64,000 nt of DNA, taken from the NCBI RefSeq assembly GCF_043641665.1, contig NC_092190.1:8694548-8758547 (forward strand). Direction: 5' to 3'. The notes beneath the pieces were generated by a model, which saw nothing but the letters and a program-made list of their open reading frames with translations, was not told where the DNA came from and searched no databases. The DNA comes from Enoplosus armatus (lineage: Eukaryota > Chordata > Actinopteri > Centrarchiformes > Enoplosidae). This document shows positions 21,549 to 34,350 of the stretch, in pieces. The translations under genes were made by a program, and so were the position numbers. Each line of letters starts with the position of its first letter. Positions within the stretch are counted from its first letter, which is position 1.

Positions 21549-21589
21549 AAATATGAATTTGTTGCTGTTACTTACTTTCTTTCATGTTT
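21549..21589 (+). repeat. 41-bp direct repeat, copy A
   Basis: It begins aaatatgaatttgtt and ends ttctttcatgttt. It is identical to 23934-23974 except at position 21564 (g here, t there). The flanks are unrelated, so this is a short repeat fragment or a small duplication. Confidence 0.7.
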
Positions 21590-23933
21590 CATACAACATT
21601 TTCTGGAAATGACAAGGGGATAATGGCACATCCTTTTGCTTCAGTTACTTTTGTTCTTTCTGACACTTAATTAGATGCCATATAAAGCATCCCTATAAGT
21701 TATATTTAGGTTGTGAACCTCAAATGTTAACCCATTTACAAATGGCATATGCAATTATAAGATAAACCCTCATTGTTTATCATACGGTGATGTTTCCATA
21801 GAGGAAGATAGCAGTAACCTACTGTTCTACTGAGTGTTTGTACGTAGTGTCGGCTACGTTACAAAACACATCTTTACCTCCTCTGTCATTATGGTAACAC
21901 ACAGAAGAAAGGAAAGGGAAGAGAAAGGAGGAGGACGTGTTTGGAATAGTGCCCTCTTTTCTGCAGCTGTAGCGCAGAGGAGGGACAGGTCCTCTGGGAG
22001 TAATTGCATGCTTTTTTGTGTTTCTGTCGGAATAACACATTTCTGGCTGGTAGAGGCTATGAGATGTTTGATTAAAGCTTTGCCACAAAAAAGAACAGAC
22101 TGATTACTGGGGAAATTATAAAGGGTTCAGAGTGGTTATGCTGTGTAACCCTCAAAATGGGGGAAGAAAAACAAATCAAGAAAGAGAAAGGAAGGATGCA
22201 TTCAACACATTGTGCCGAGGTCTGCCAACATTCAGGCAGGACAATAGACTCTAAATGGCAGCTTTGTATGTAATTAAGCATCATTCGTGTAAAACACAGG
22301 CCTCTTCCTCATTTGTCATTCTCTCTGTTCATTGTTTGGCTGCATTTTCATTAGGAACAATATGCTGCACAAAAGCACAATCCTTTTCTCTAGACCCCAG
22401 GGGAACTTGTGAAACTTTAAAATCTGCTTTTCCCGTGTTCATCAGCCATCCTGGATGTAAAAAAGAAAGTGCGCTTTAAAAAGGGTAAACTGTAAAGGAG
22501 GGTTCACTCTCTTAAAATCCATGAAGAAGACGTCATAAAGATACAGTGGAAATTACCCTCATGGGATCTTTGAGGGAGAGGTTGTAGTAGAAGATTGCAA
22601 TGGTGTGTATTTGCTGATGGGAAATGAAATATGGAAAACATATAGCTTATTTAGAATGTCTTTAAGTTTGTTTTCAAATAAATGTATTTACTTTCTTGCT
22701 GAAAGTTGGCTGAGAAGATCGATACCACTCTTTAGCTTTGAGAGAATCTTCTCATCTAACTCTTGGCAAGAGAGAGGGTAAATGTATCTCCCACAATGTC
22801 AAACTATTCCTTTAATCTCCAACAACATTATTTCTGGACAAATGAAACTAAACAAACTGACCTACGCTGTGCCGACTGCTTCTGTATGTGAAAATCCTTC
22901 CTATAAGGATGAAAGTATTACATTTGTGTTCAAGTAATACTGTTGCAAAATATGCACTTTGTTCTCTAAATAAAGACAAAGAAGTCTACAAAGTTGTGAG
23001 AATGCTGAATAAGAGTGAAAGAGAAGATGAACGTCATTTTTAATTAAAAGCGGACAGCTGTCTCTCCGGGCTTCTGTGATTGCGCACTGTGGAGCATTGG
23101 GGTTAATGTGTTTATTTAGTTGTAAGCAGCTGTTCCTTCACTTTCTCATTTTAATGATCACAAGGAGATGTTATTTTTGGTTGCCACCCTTTTTACATTG
23201 TGTTTTTTGTTGTTGTCCTACTGAACATCGAGGAAGAGGCAGGATAAAACAAGTGAGAACAGACACAGGCTAACTATGGGTTTGAAGAAGCTATTTCCTA
23301 CCTTTTCTCCTGCTATACATCGCCACTGTGATAAAAGTACACTTTCTCGTCTTTACTTATTTTAACTGTACAGTGGCTCTTGACTTCCTCCCCTTTGTTT
23401 TACCCATTGAATTCAGTTTTTGAAGCACTGAGATTGTCTGCCTTTTTCTTTCCAAACCAGCTAACATATTGCAGTTGTTGAGGGACTGAGGAAGCAACAC
23501 AAGCTTGTTTTTAGTTTGTAAGGATTAAATGATTAGTTAGATGACAGTAAATGACTGATTTTATCAGCCTAATTTGCGTGATAACCTTGTCCAATTAGTG
23601 GACAGCAATCCAGGGAGAACAAAGTATTTAAGTTAACTACAATAGCTCTCTCAATTTTAATGAGGGTTGAAAAATGATGATTCAAATGAATATAAAATGA
23701 AATACAGTAACTGTCATGTTGAGATGCCACAGCTAGAACAGGGGGTCAGCAAGGTAGTCGGTGGCTTGACAGTGAGTATGTGACCAAGTGCGAATAAACA
23801 GGAAGTGACCTTGAGCTTTCCAAAACTTCCCCACACATAAGTTTCCGTGCAGGTCTCCAAGTTACAACTGTATTCATGAGCATCTGGCTGAGCCTGACCT
23901 GCATGGAGATGTGCTGCATTCTAAACACCAGGC

Positions 23934-23974
23934 AAATATGAATTTGTTTCTGTTACTTACTTTCTTTCATGTTT
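23934..23974 (+). repeat. 41-bp direct repeat, copy B
   Basis: This is the second copy of the 41-bp unit, 2.4 kb from the first and in the same orientation, with 40 of 41 bases identical. Confidence 0.7.
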
Positions 23975-26436
23975 TTTGGTTTTCAAGGCTTCACATGTGT
24001 ATGTGTTGAGTAAAATATATTAAGAACACATATGACAAAAATCTGATATGTTTAATATACTGGAACAAACATTACATACATACATTGCAATTTCTTTCAA
24101 ATGCTACAGTGTCAGAATGATTTCTAGGTGATAGATTTTCATCTGTAAGCATCAGTTTGTGGTCACGTGCACACTGTACAGCTCAGGCAAAATGTCACTG
24201 TGGCCGCAGCTGAGATTAACAAGTGAATGCCCTTCTGTAGATGTGTCAGGGGTTCAGAGGCAAGACAGAAGGTATCTCAGAGCAGGCATCATTATGGCGA
24301 AGGTCCCAGTTAGTGTCAACCTCACCAACTGTCTAACCACATGGGTCAGGCTGCACCTGATGGAAGTTTTAAGGCCACGCACTGTAAAGTGTGCTGGAGG
24401 AGAAACGACAGCTGAGAGGTTACATCACGACATGTTGTCCAGTTGAATCTTCAAAATGTGTGTCGGCTTTTCAAAACACCATAGGGTCAGTTTTGCTACC
24501 TTAGACAGAGTTCTGCTCCTTTCCAAACGTGTGAGGCCTCAGTGGCAGCTATGGCCCTGAGTGCAAACATGTCCTACATTGATCCAACTTCCACAGCAAC
24601 ACTTGTGAACACTGTGTGAGTTGATATGAGTGATAGCAAAGGGACATATTGTAATCACAAATTTTGGGTATGACTGCATCCAGCGCAAAGCTTTTCTAGA
24701 CAATGAAAAGCAGTAGATAAATAACGGAGCTGTCAGAACTTTCAACAGTCTAGCACAATTGCTGTTGTCAAAATTGACCCTTGATCCCAAGAAATCACAC
24801 ATTTTAATGCCACATCTCTCTTCTTATTCTTACCTTTTGTTTCCACCAGATGGTACAGAATACAAGTTCCCATGTGTGAGACCTCTGAATGTGTTGACAC
24901 AGCTTGTGGATGCTGCAGACAGCAGAGACTCTACAGTGTGGGCAGAGTGACATGACATCTTGCCCCCTCACTAATTATGGTAAGTGACGAGAGTGATTGT
25001 TGTTAGCTGCAGATGTGACAGCGTTAAAGGACTCAGGGCCACCCACACAGCCGGGAGCTCAGCGACACGTACATATTTCACAGAGGGGGCACAGAGGCAC
25101 AAAACAAGGTGAGAGGCAATTTTTGGGTAATGCACCTGTCAAATTGGAACTTGCTACCTATGTGACCCTGCAGGGGAAGGTCACGGCCGTTGGAAAATGA
25201 CCAAACACCTGTATTGTTTTCTAAATGAGACACAGCATACAGACTGCTTATGAATTGGCTTCTGCAGAAAAGGTTCATGTAATGTTATTTGGATCTAGAA
25301 TGTATACTCTGATGCTCTAATCTGAAAACACACACACCTGTTTTCTGGTGACTTTTGAGATTCCTGCTGCTGTGCAATAAGATCCCAAAAGACGAATGAA
25401 AATTATGGCTATGATACCATATTTCAACCAGACCCCCTGCTCCATTAGCCTCTTACACAATAACAAGTCAAGGAATAAACTTGTAACCTTCATTATTAAT
25501 CATAATATCTGGAGGAATTCATCAAATGTCACTCTGCAAACATGCCATGGCCTTTGTTCAGCCTTGGAGTTATTTAGATTTTGAGTGTTTGCTCAATAAC
25601 TAATAACCATAACAGAGCTTTCAAATTAATTGGGTTTCAATCTCAATTCATTATTATTTTGAGATTGATTGATTGATTTGTTTATTAGAGTGTCCTGCAT
25701 CATATGGTGCCCAGCCTGACCAATCATGATATACATTTTTACAAAAAGAAAACATTTCAAAACATTCAACATCCATAATGGAAATGTCTTATTATGTTGG
25801 ATACAGTGTTCTCTGTCTTAGTTGACAAGCAGTTTATAAAAATCTCCTCATTGAGAAATAGGAGGCCTTTTCTGTTTTGAAAACCAACTAGAAGTGGACA
25901 AAATATGCTGTATTGAGGGAACCTGATACACACACTTACAATATATTCACCCCCACATTCAAATCACATACAAATCAAATTGTATCAAAAAATTCCAGTC
26001 CAAAAAGTAAAGTGTTACTTGATGCACTTCAGAAGTAACAAATCTACAGAACAGTCTGTGCAAGCTCATTGTCAGGCTATCAGTAGCCATCAATAGCAAT
26101 TGCTCAGGAACTCAGTGTGAATAGTATTGAATTAGACTTTGCCCTTGAAAAGACCAAATGCCTCAAATGTCTGCCTTTATCGATCGCTAGTCAACAATAG
26201 AGAGTTGACATTTACACAAATCTGATTCACGCAGACCTCTGAATTCATGTTCTCTGTTGTGAAACTATTCAGTCACCCATGAATTGTAGCAGGATAGATG
26301 GGGCATACTGTATCTGTAAAGGGTAGGCTGATGCTATTTCAACACAATAAATAAATGGAAGACCTGAATGAATATGCTTTCAACATTTCATCTCTTAAAT
26401 ATGAGGAGTGTATTTGTCCATACAGAGGACCTTCTG

Positions 26437-26670
26437 AGGGGTGTTAAATGGTAAATGGACTTCACTTATAGCACCTTTCAACCTTAACGGTTCCCAAAGC
26501 ACTTCACAGATTTGTGTCATTCACCCATTCGCACACAGATGGCGAACGAGCTGCCATGCAAGCTGCTGGCCTCCATTGGGAGCAACTTAGGGTTCAGTGC
26601 CTTGCTAAAGGACACTTCGGCATGTGGATGGGGGGAGCCGCGGATTGAACCCCCAACCCACTCTACACTG
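26437..26670 (+). repeat. Teleost dispersed repeat, 'aaatggtaaatggac' family
   Basis: It begins 'gttaaatggtaaatggactt' and runs through 'atagcacctttcaacc', 'aaagcacttcaca' and 'ggattgaacccccaaccc'. This is a familiar fish repeat that gives an apparent open frame on each strand (26512-26732). Those frames are the repeat, not a gene. The class is uncertain. Confidence 0.6.
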
Positions 26671-29600
26671 CTCTGCTTCGTATTCTTCATACAGCTAAAT
26701 ATGTGTACAGATTCTATTGGGCACTGAGCCATTAACAGAAACTATGCTTACCTTAGTTAACTGAGCGTCACGTTATTATGTCCTCTTGTCTATTTGTATT
26801 TGATGGATTTCTGACATTTAAAATGAGAACAGATGGTGAAAACGTTTCTTACTATGAGGCAACAGCTATGGGTCAAAGTTGATTATTAGCTTTGTTTTAA
26901 TTACATATGTTGACTGGAATACTGTGAAAATACTTGAAAATACTGAAAAATATATGAGCTCAGATTTTTAATACACAACAAGTGTTGTTTGACATGTTCT
27001 GGAAATGGACTCATGTTCACAGAGCGGTAATAATGAGGAACGTTCTCGGAGGAACTTTAGAGAAATGCTGTGTTTCAGTCTGGCAGATTGATTGTGAGCC
27101 TAAAAACTAACCTGACTGAAACCATGGTAGATACGTTTCCATGGTAACGTAGGTCAGGCTACTTGAACCTCCTTTATGAAACAAAGAATTTCCCAAAACT
27201 GATCCTGATTTACTGAAATGAGCCTAGTTTAACTGGCACTCCTCAGGTGACATTGTTTTTTCAAATGCTGTTTCCAAAGTCAAGAGTGAACTTTATCTTT
27301 TAGGCAACATGGATGAGAAGTCTTTAAAGCGCTCAGAAATATGGAAATGTGGACATCTACAAACCCATGAGAACTGAGCAAACTCGTTCTGCTCATTAAG
27401 ATCATGTGATTTGATCGAACAGCTACTAAATAGACTTTGTGGTGACATTGTTTTCCAAACATGCATCAATTCTCATTCATAAAACGTAATAATGTAAAAT
27501 GTTCAATCATGTTGTTGATGTTCATTCATTGAAAAAAAGCAGATGACCATAAGCAATAAACAAAATAGTTCATGTCCATTACATTAAAAGACTCAGTTAA
27601 ACCTTTCTGCAAGTACATTTGAAGAAATGTATCTAAATGTCTGTATACTCTTCTGTGATATTGACCACATGGTGGGTTACTAGACTGCAAGACCGTGAGG
27701 TAAACGCAATAGCTTACAATATTCACCCTGCTGTCACTGTGCAAAAGGATGCAGATATGAAACACTGAATGTTTTCACTTGATAACTTTTTCTAGTCAAA
27801 AGGAACACAGCCAGAAGACATCCTGCATGTTGTGCAGTGGTAAAACTGTTGTGGTTCACGATGATTTATTTCCCCAGAAGCTGGATTTGCACTGTGGTTA
27901 AAAGCCTTCTTATACCTCAAAGTCTGGACTGAAAACAGCATGATTACATTAAACTTTCAGTAGCACATTATTATGACAGGTAAACACAATCAAACATTTC
28001 TCTTCTACCTGAAATAAACCCAGACAGCTATTTCACCCTAACAAACCTGAAATATATGAATAAAAAACAGAATAGAGCCTGTGTAGCACACTACAAACAG
28101 CAAAATGATTACAAACTAGAGAATTGGTGAAAATGCTGAAATTGTGAATTCATTTTGTATAATCAGTTTTTAAATAAAGTCGACGAACATATTTTAAACC
28201 TACATATTACCATCTTCTGACTAATTTAGCTTGCACAGAATTCATTAAAAAGTTTTATGTTTAATCAGTAACTTTAAGATATAGTCAGATATAGTAAGCA
28301 CAACTCATTTTAAATCATTCTCCTTATATAATGTAATGGCAGCAACCCATTTACCAGTCATAAAATAAAAATATAATTAATTTCTCAACATTACTTCCAT
28401 CAATGCATAATTACTGGTAATCATAATTATGAAAAAGCATACATGCTAATGCTCTTAGGGCTGCCTCTTTACCCCACCCCCAACACTGCACTATATACTT
28501 TATGTAAATAAGTAATCACTCATGAATGCATGAGCTTAGTGAGATATCACACATGGGGATGATAAGACGGGAAATGAAAGAATGAGGAGAATGCAAGAGA
28601 GGAGCAGAGCGAGAGAGCGAGAGAGAGGAGGGAGATGGAGTTTGACTCGGAGCAAAGCAGTAAGAGGGTAAGTCAGGATGTCCCGCAGGTCATGAATAAA
28701 AGACGAAAAGAATAATTTGGGCGTTTCTCAGCCTGGTACAGAACGTCACAGTGTGGATATCAAAGAGATTAGTAACATTGAATCACATCTCTCTCCCTTT
28801 CTCCTTCGCTTTTTTGTGTTCTTTACACACACACACTGTAGTCTCTTTCCGTCCTTGAGAACAACATATATGTAAATCTGTGAATCTGTCCATGAGACCA
28901 CAGATGCACGCTGAACATTAATATGGTTGTCTTGTAGGTGCAGTCACCACAGGGGAATTTGCATGGCGCAAATTAGGTTGGATCTCATCCTTAGAGAAGC
29001 TATTAGCCCCTCACTACTCTCTCTACACCCTCTGTAACTGTGTGTGTGTGTGTGTGTGATGCCAGAGTGTGAGGTTATCAAGGAAATCTCTGCTCCACCA
29101 GTACATCATGTTCTCTTCATCAGAAAAAGGGAAAAGACTGACTCTCCTATGCACACAAATTAACTGACTTCCTTGACAAAAACAAAATGCTGGCATGAAC
29201 AACATAATTAGTGCTTGTTGTGTTGTTGCTCTGCATCATGGAGAATAAAGAAGACCAGCGTATTGCTTTACACTTTGCCCAGCAGCAATTCATTTTCTGA
29301 TTTAGGTGGAGATAGCGATTGTGAGGGACCACGTTGTGGTTTCTAAAAAGATGTTCCTAAGCGGAGGATTTGTCTTGTCACTGTTCTCTGCAGGTCCTCG
29401 CAGCTCATTACCATTTTACAATCAGCTCTTGAGCAGCTGCTTCCATTGATAACAAAGTGATGTATTTGTCTGTAATTGTAGGATGATGGGAGAACCTTAA
29501 CACATGCAGACATATATAGACTCATAACTGCTATATGCTGATTCAGAGACAGTTATCTAGTCCCCACTTTACCTGTGTAAATATTCTGTGAATGTTATCT

Positions 29601-31165
29601 GAAACCCCTGCATTGAAACGTTGAGTGTCACGCTATATTTTTCCACGTCAACTCAAAACTTAATCTCAGGAAATGGCCCACAAGCTCGTGCTGTTGGGAG
29701 GAGCATTTTACAAGTAGCTACACAATAGATTTTATTATTCTGCTGTTCTGCTGTCGGCGGTGATAAGAATAGGAAAAGCACACTGCCAGCAGAATCTTAC
29801 TGGAAATAGTGTTACATCTACATAGTGTTGTCAAAATAACTGAGAAACCAGCTTCAAGCCTCCCTCAGTGACTGTAGCTCTGTAACATTGTTTTGTCTGA
29901 TGTGCATTTGCAACGCGAATCTCCTACAAGTCAGTAATGGTTTTATATGACCTCAGAAGATCTCTTTTAAGAGCTTGTGGGATCAAGCTAATTGAAAATG
30001 TTAGCAAACATTTAGAAATTACCCTAAATGTAGAGAGGCCCAAGTTAATCCCACAGAAAACAGTGATTTTTATTTATTTATTTTTGTTATTGATTTGTTT
30101 ATTCATATTAAATGGGCACTATGCCAATTTTACACATCAAATTCAGTATAATTGCCACAGAGAGTATTGCTTTGGCTCTGAAAACAATTCTTTAATATCT
30201 TCTGCGGTTCTGATCCTGTTGTCAGGGTTATCTTAAAGACTACAGCCTGGGTTGCAAATTGGGGTTGTAGAGTACAAAAGACATAGAGAGCCAAACAACT
30301 GGGCAAGCCTGTGTTCCACTAGCTTCTCTAACTCAGTGCAATCTCACATTGGTCCATCTGAAAATATTAAGTATGTTCCTGCAGTTTACTTTTCATATTC
30401 TAAGACAAATTGTTATCCACTACAGCACTTACTATTACAAGTTGAAATCTTCGCGATTTTAACAGCGTGGGTAGGTTTCAGCATTGTAGCTCCTCCATAT
30501 TGATACGATTCACCAATGTCATTTCCCAACTTTTGTAGCTGTAATCTCTGCTGTCTAATAACTTCTTCCGTTCGCTCCTCTCTGCCCTGCTGCTATTATG
30601 GACATGTCTGAATGAGCCACAGCCACTCAAGTTACCCACGGACTGGACTCATCTGTTGAGCTGTGACCTGTTTAACCCACGGTGGTCTAAGGCTTATGGG
30701 AAATGGTGTTCATTAAAAAAAAGCAGAAATATTGAATAAACAATGATAGTAGATTGTTTTTTTATAACTACCCTCCTTATCGGGACATACAGTATGAACC
30801 ACACGACATACTGTTGAGAAACGCTCTGTTTCAAGCCTGGATTTTTAGTTATTACAAATGTCAGTGGGATTTTGAATGCAGTTTTCAGATTTTTGGAACA
30901 TAACTTGGAAGTTCCCGTTTCACTTTGGCTCTCTATATACAGAGCAGCTCTAATGAACGATATTAACAAGTTGCATGATGTTTTTTAGGCTTAACTTATA
31001 CTTGATACCATACCACCAATCCCAAGACACTGGAATGCCCCTTTAAGCATATTTCAGCAAACTCTCTGGAAGAACTGAACTACTGTATATACATTGATGC
31101 TGGAAAAAAAAGTGATGCTCAGCATTCAATACCTTTTGAAATATAGGAACTTTGTTAACCCAGTA
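26671..31165. other. Gene-free region
   Basis: No coding exon was recognised on either strand. A short GT repeat lies at 29038-29058, and there is an impure GA-rich stretch at 28595-28635. The block 30240-30990 has the look of an old interspersed repeat (for example 'tcctccatattg', 'gagcagctctaatgaacg'), but I cannot name it. Confidence 0.55.
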
Positions 31166-31665
31166 CTTAAAGCAGCTATATTTTTACAAAGTCAAATGAC
31201 AATGTGAAAACAATTAAACAATATGAAAGGAGGTGATGAATCTACAAAGAATTTTCACCCAACTACGCAGCTCCCCTCAGCTGTACAGAGCTTTATAGTG
31301 AATTTCAGTTCATTCTTTACTGTTTTAGTTCACTCTCATCGCTCTCACAGCATCCTTTTTGGCCATAGCAGGCAGCTGTTTTTAGAGAAAAAGCTCTCCA
31401 AACCAACTGTACACTATCTGCTCAACACCAAATAGCAGGCAGAGACAGTTAGCGACTAGCTGGTGAACATAGTGGAGCATTTAGCAGCTACAGAGGCAGA
31501 TATTAGTTTCTGGAGTTGGTAGAGACCAAAAACAGAGCAAAAAGAGAGTGAGGTGGACAGAAAGAAGACTCCAAATGAATTATGTAAATGTAAATAAGCA
31601 ACTGTTTGTTTTCATCATATCAACTTATGGTGAACAAAGGTGATTATATGTCAATGTGGTGTTCA
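31166..31665 (+). repeat. Teleost interspersed repeat 'gctggtgaacatagtggagc' (copy 1)
   Basis: It shares with 55963-56477 the order 'taaagcagctata', 'tacagagcttta', 'caactgtacactatctgct', 'gctggtgaacatagtggagc', 'gagaccaaaaacagagc'. It is non-coding and about 500 bp long. A shorter copy is at 41080-41345. Confidence 0.7.
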
Positions 31666-31731
31666 CAACTTGTGTCTTGTTTCTCAGGTTTAAGTTTAGT
31701 ACTCTGTCAGCAGTAGAACAAGTATGATTCA

Positions 31732-31734
<3 letters not shown>

Positions 31735-31773
<39 letters not shown>

Positions 31774-31776
31774 GGG
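31735..31776. repeat. (GT)n microsatellite followed by G run
   Basis: About 18 GT units end in seven G. Confidence 0.95.
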
Positions 31777-33839
31777 GTTATTTAATCATCTTTTATAAAC
31801 AGGCATCACCATGTGCAATGCATGATATCAAATATTGGATCAAATCTAATTTGAAACTACCTTCCTCCTCCTTTGGTATAAGAGAAGGCCTTTATGGATG
31901 ATAAAAGATATCGTACTGCTGCACTGGCAAACTGTAACCAATCATGTCAGATTAGTTTCTTGGCTTGAAGGAGGTGGAAATGGAAAGAGGGAGGCTTGGC
32001 AAAGACGCTGCAGAAAATGATTTTAGGGAACTGAGTTGGTGTTTATTTCCCCTCAGCCACAGCAATGCAGCTTATTCACAATGCCACCAGTAGATGGAGC
32101 TGAGACCCTCTCAATGCTCCAGGGGTAGCTCTGCAGAATGTGTACATTTGTGTGGTGGTGTGTGTGCATGTCTGCTGCATGTGTGTGATGATGAACACTG
32201 GTATTTTTAAAGGGCTAGTTTGAAATTTTAATATCAGTATCTGTATATTTTTGTAGAGTTTCACTCCCATGATGAGGTCTTGTCACTTAGACGGGTGCAG
32301 AAGTTCTCCTCTTCGAGCTGTATGTTTTTGTTTGAGGTCAGAGTAGGACAGGACCTAATGCTGAGAGGCAGACTTCTTAAAGCAGTGTCTCTTCAGGCCC
32401 CTGCGGTGAACTGGCACTTCAGACGCTGGGTTCAGGGGCTGAGTTAGGGGGTTAGTTCTGCACAGTGGGACCAGGGTTGGCTTTTGAGGCAGGGCAAGCA
32501 TATCTCCCTCTTCTTTCTGCCTTTGCCTCATATTCTATCTTCTTCTCTAATGCTTGCCCCAGTGTCTCCTCTCCCCTCTCTGTGTCCCTCTTAAGTTTGC
32601 CTATCAGCCCTCTGGCCCCGAGGAGCATCTGTGCCCCTCCTCATTCCCCATATGCCCTGTGCCTTTAAGCCTGGCCCCCAACACTGGAGCCAATCACTTA
32701 TTCATCAGCAACATGAATTAACAATCGTCTATTTTCCATCACACCAACAACCTGATGGTTGATTTCACTCCTGACCTGCTTCTGGTTTTACTTGTACATC
32801 ACGCAAACACACAGACGGCACATGTCAACATACAGACAGAGAAAGGAGTTATCAACAGGCAACCCAATGAACTGGGCGGCACAGATAGAAGAAAAACAGT
32901 CTTTATGCTGTTGCACTATACGTAGATCTACAATTCCACTAGAGGAGGCCAACCAAAGATTAAAATTCAATTATTGCTGAAAATGAGTTATGGCATAAAT
33001 ACTAGCTAGGTTGAGGCCTCTGATGCTGAGCCACTCAAAGGTGAAGCATTGTGTCCTCCTGAAAGACATTGAAATTTTTTTACCACATAGGTTTTGAAAA
33101 AGCTTAACAAAAGTTCTTCATGCTTACTCCATTGATTAGATTAGATTTTTTTATATCAATCATCTGACTGAGTGCATACAAGCTTTTCACTGCAGCCAAT
33201 CAGATCTTGCCACAACCTTTGTGAGCCAATCATCTTGTTGCTGTCAAACTTGAAAACTGTTCCTTGTTCTGCTGCTCTCAGCTGTTATTTCACTGTCACA
33301 ATTATGTGAAACAACTCCAGTTTTGATCAGAACCAGCTGTCCAGTGGGTCTTTCCAGTGAGCTCATCAGAAATCCTGCTCCACATCACATCCGTCCAGAT
33401 CTTCATCTATTGTTCTTCTTCACTCTTTCGCCACCACCAGTGGCTCCAGGGGGGGAAATTCCTGTACAGCTCATGGTGTCACTCCTGTAAAAATATGACG
33501 TCACAATGGGATTTAATTTCCAAAGTCTCGTCATATATTTCTTCATTTTTTCCTGCTATTCTCACTATGTCAAATAGATTCATTTCATTTAGTAAGAAAT
33601 TGTGTGATTGGTTTGGGTATGGCTTCAGAAAGAAAGGAAAAGTGACTAATTGGTTAAATTCTTTGACATTAACAATAGCCACGGAAAGAGAGAGAATTGT
33701 AATGGCAGAGTAACAAGGACCGAGAGTAGCCATAGAATGTGTAGCGAGTTCTGGGGGAGGTGGCTTATGAAGTGCACATAAGCAGTCCTTTTATCCAGCC
33801 CTGTTTGAGATATCATAAAAAGAGTGAGCATTCAAGGAA
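31777..33839. other. Gene-free region
   Basis: No gene was recognised. A pyrimidine-rich stretch at 32500-32660 gives a Ser/Leu/Pro open frame that looks compositional. The rest looks unique. Confidence 0.55.
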
Positions 33840-34350
33840 GTTAGGTGGATACCACACTCACATTTAGCTTAGCTTAGCATGAACACTGGAAACAGGGGAA
33901 AACAGCTGATTAAGCTGTATCCAAAGGTAACAAAATCCACCAACCAGCACCACTAAAGCTCACAAATCAACACGTTGTATGTCGTTTGTTTAGTTGGGGG
34001 TTAGGGGATAGACTATTCCTGTTTCCTGCAGTAACTCCCTCTGTTTGTCTGACAACCTCAAAATGACAACAAGACTCCAGGAAACGAGATGACAAGACTG
34101 TTTAATACATACAAAAACCAAGGTGATTATGTGCAGGATTATTTCTTGGCCATGGGTGCAGGAAATACAAGAAATAGGAATAGTGCAGCTCACAAACCCC
34201 GTAAAAACCACAACTTTACATTTTTACACTTTACACGTTAACTTGTGAGCTTTAGATGTGCTGGTAGTGGGACATTGCCAGGCTAGCTATTTCACCCATT
34301 TCCAGTCTTTGTGCTAAGCTAAGCTAACTGGTTGGTGGTGATAGCTTCAA
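33840..34350. mobile_element. Foldback / long-TIR DNA element
   Basis: The left arm (about 33860-33980) starts 'tttagcttagcttagca' and includes 'actggaaac', 'accagca' and 'ctaaagctcacaa'. The right arm (about 34220-34345) is its imperfect reverse complement with 'ttgtgagctttag', 'tgctggt', 'tttccagt' and 'tgctaagctaagctaa'. The loop is about 240 bp and non-coding. The familiar teleost element of this type has no protein of its own. Confidence 0.75.

Larger units (their letters stand above)
20661..26436. other. Gene-free region, mostly unique AT-rich sequence
   Basis: No coding exon or RNA gene was recognised. Open frames are short and unlike any family I know. Visible features are a 41-bp near-identical direct repeat pair (21549-21589 and 23934-23974) and a 'ttgattgattgattt' block at 25664-25690 followed by 'gcatcatatggtgcccagcctga', which reads like a fish retroposon fragment. 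Confidence 0.6.

Noticed and set aside
26512..26732. Two 71-residue open frames on opposite strands
   Set aside because: Both lie inside a common fish dispersed repeat.
30240..30990. Possible conserved exon-like block
   Set aside because: The text looks more like an old fish interspersed repeat and the frames are broken; I could not name the family.
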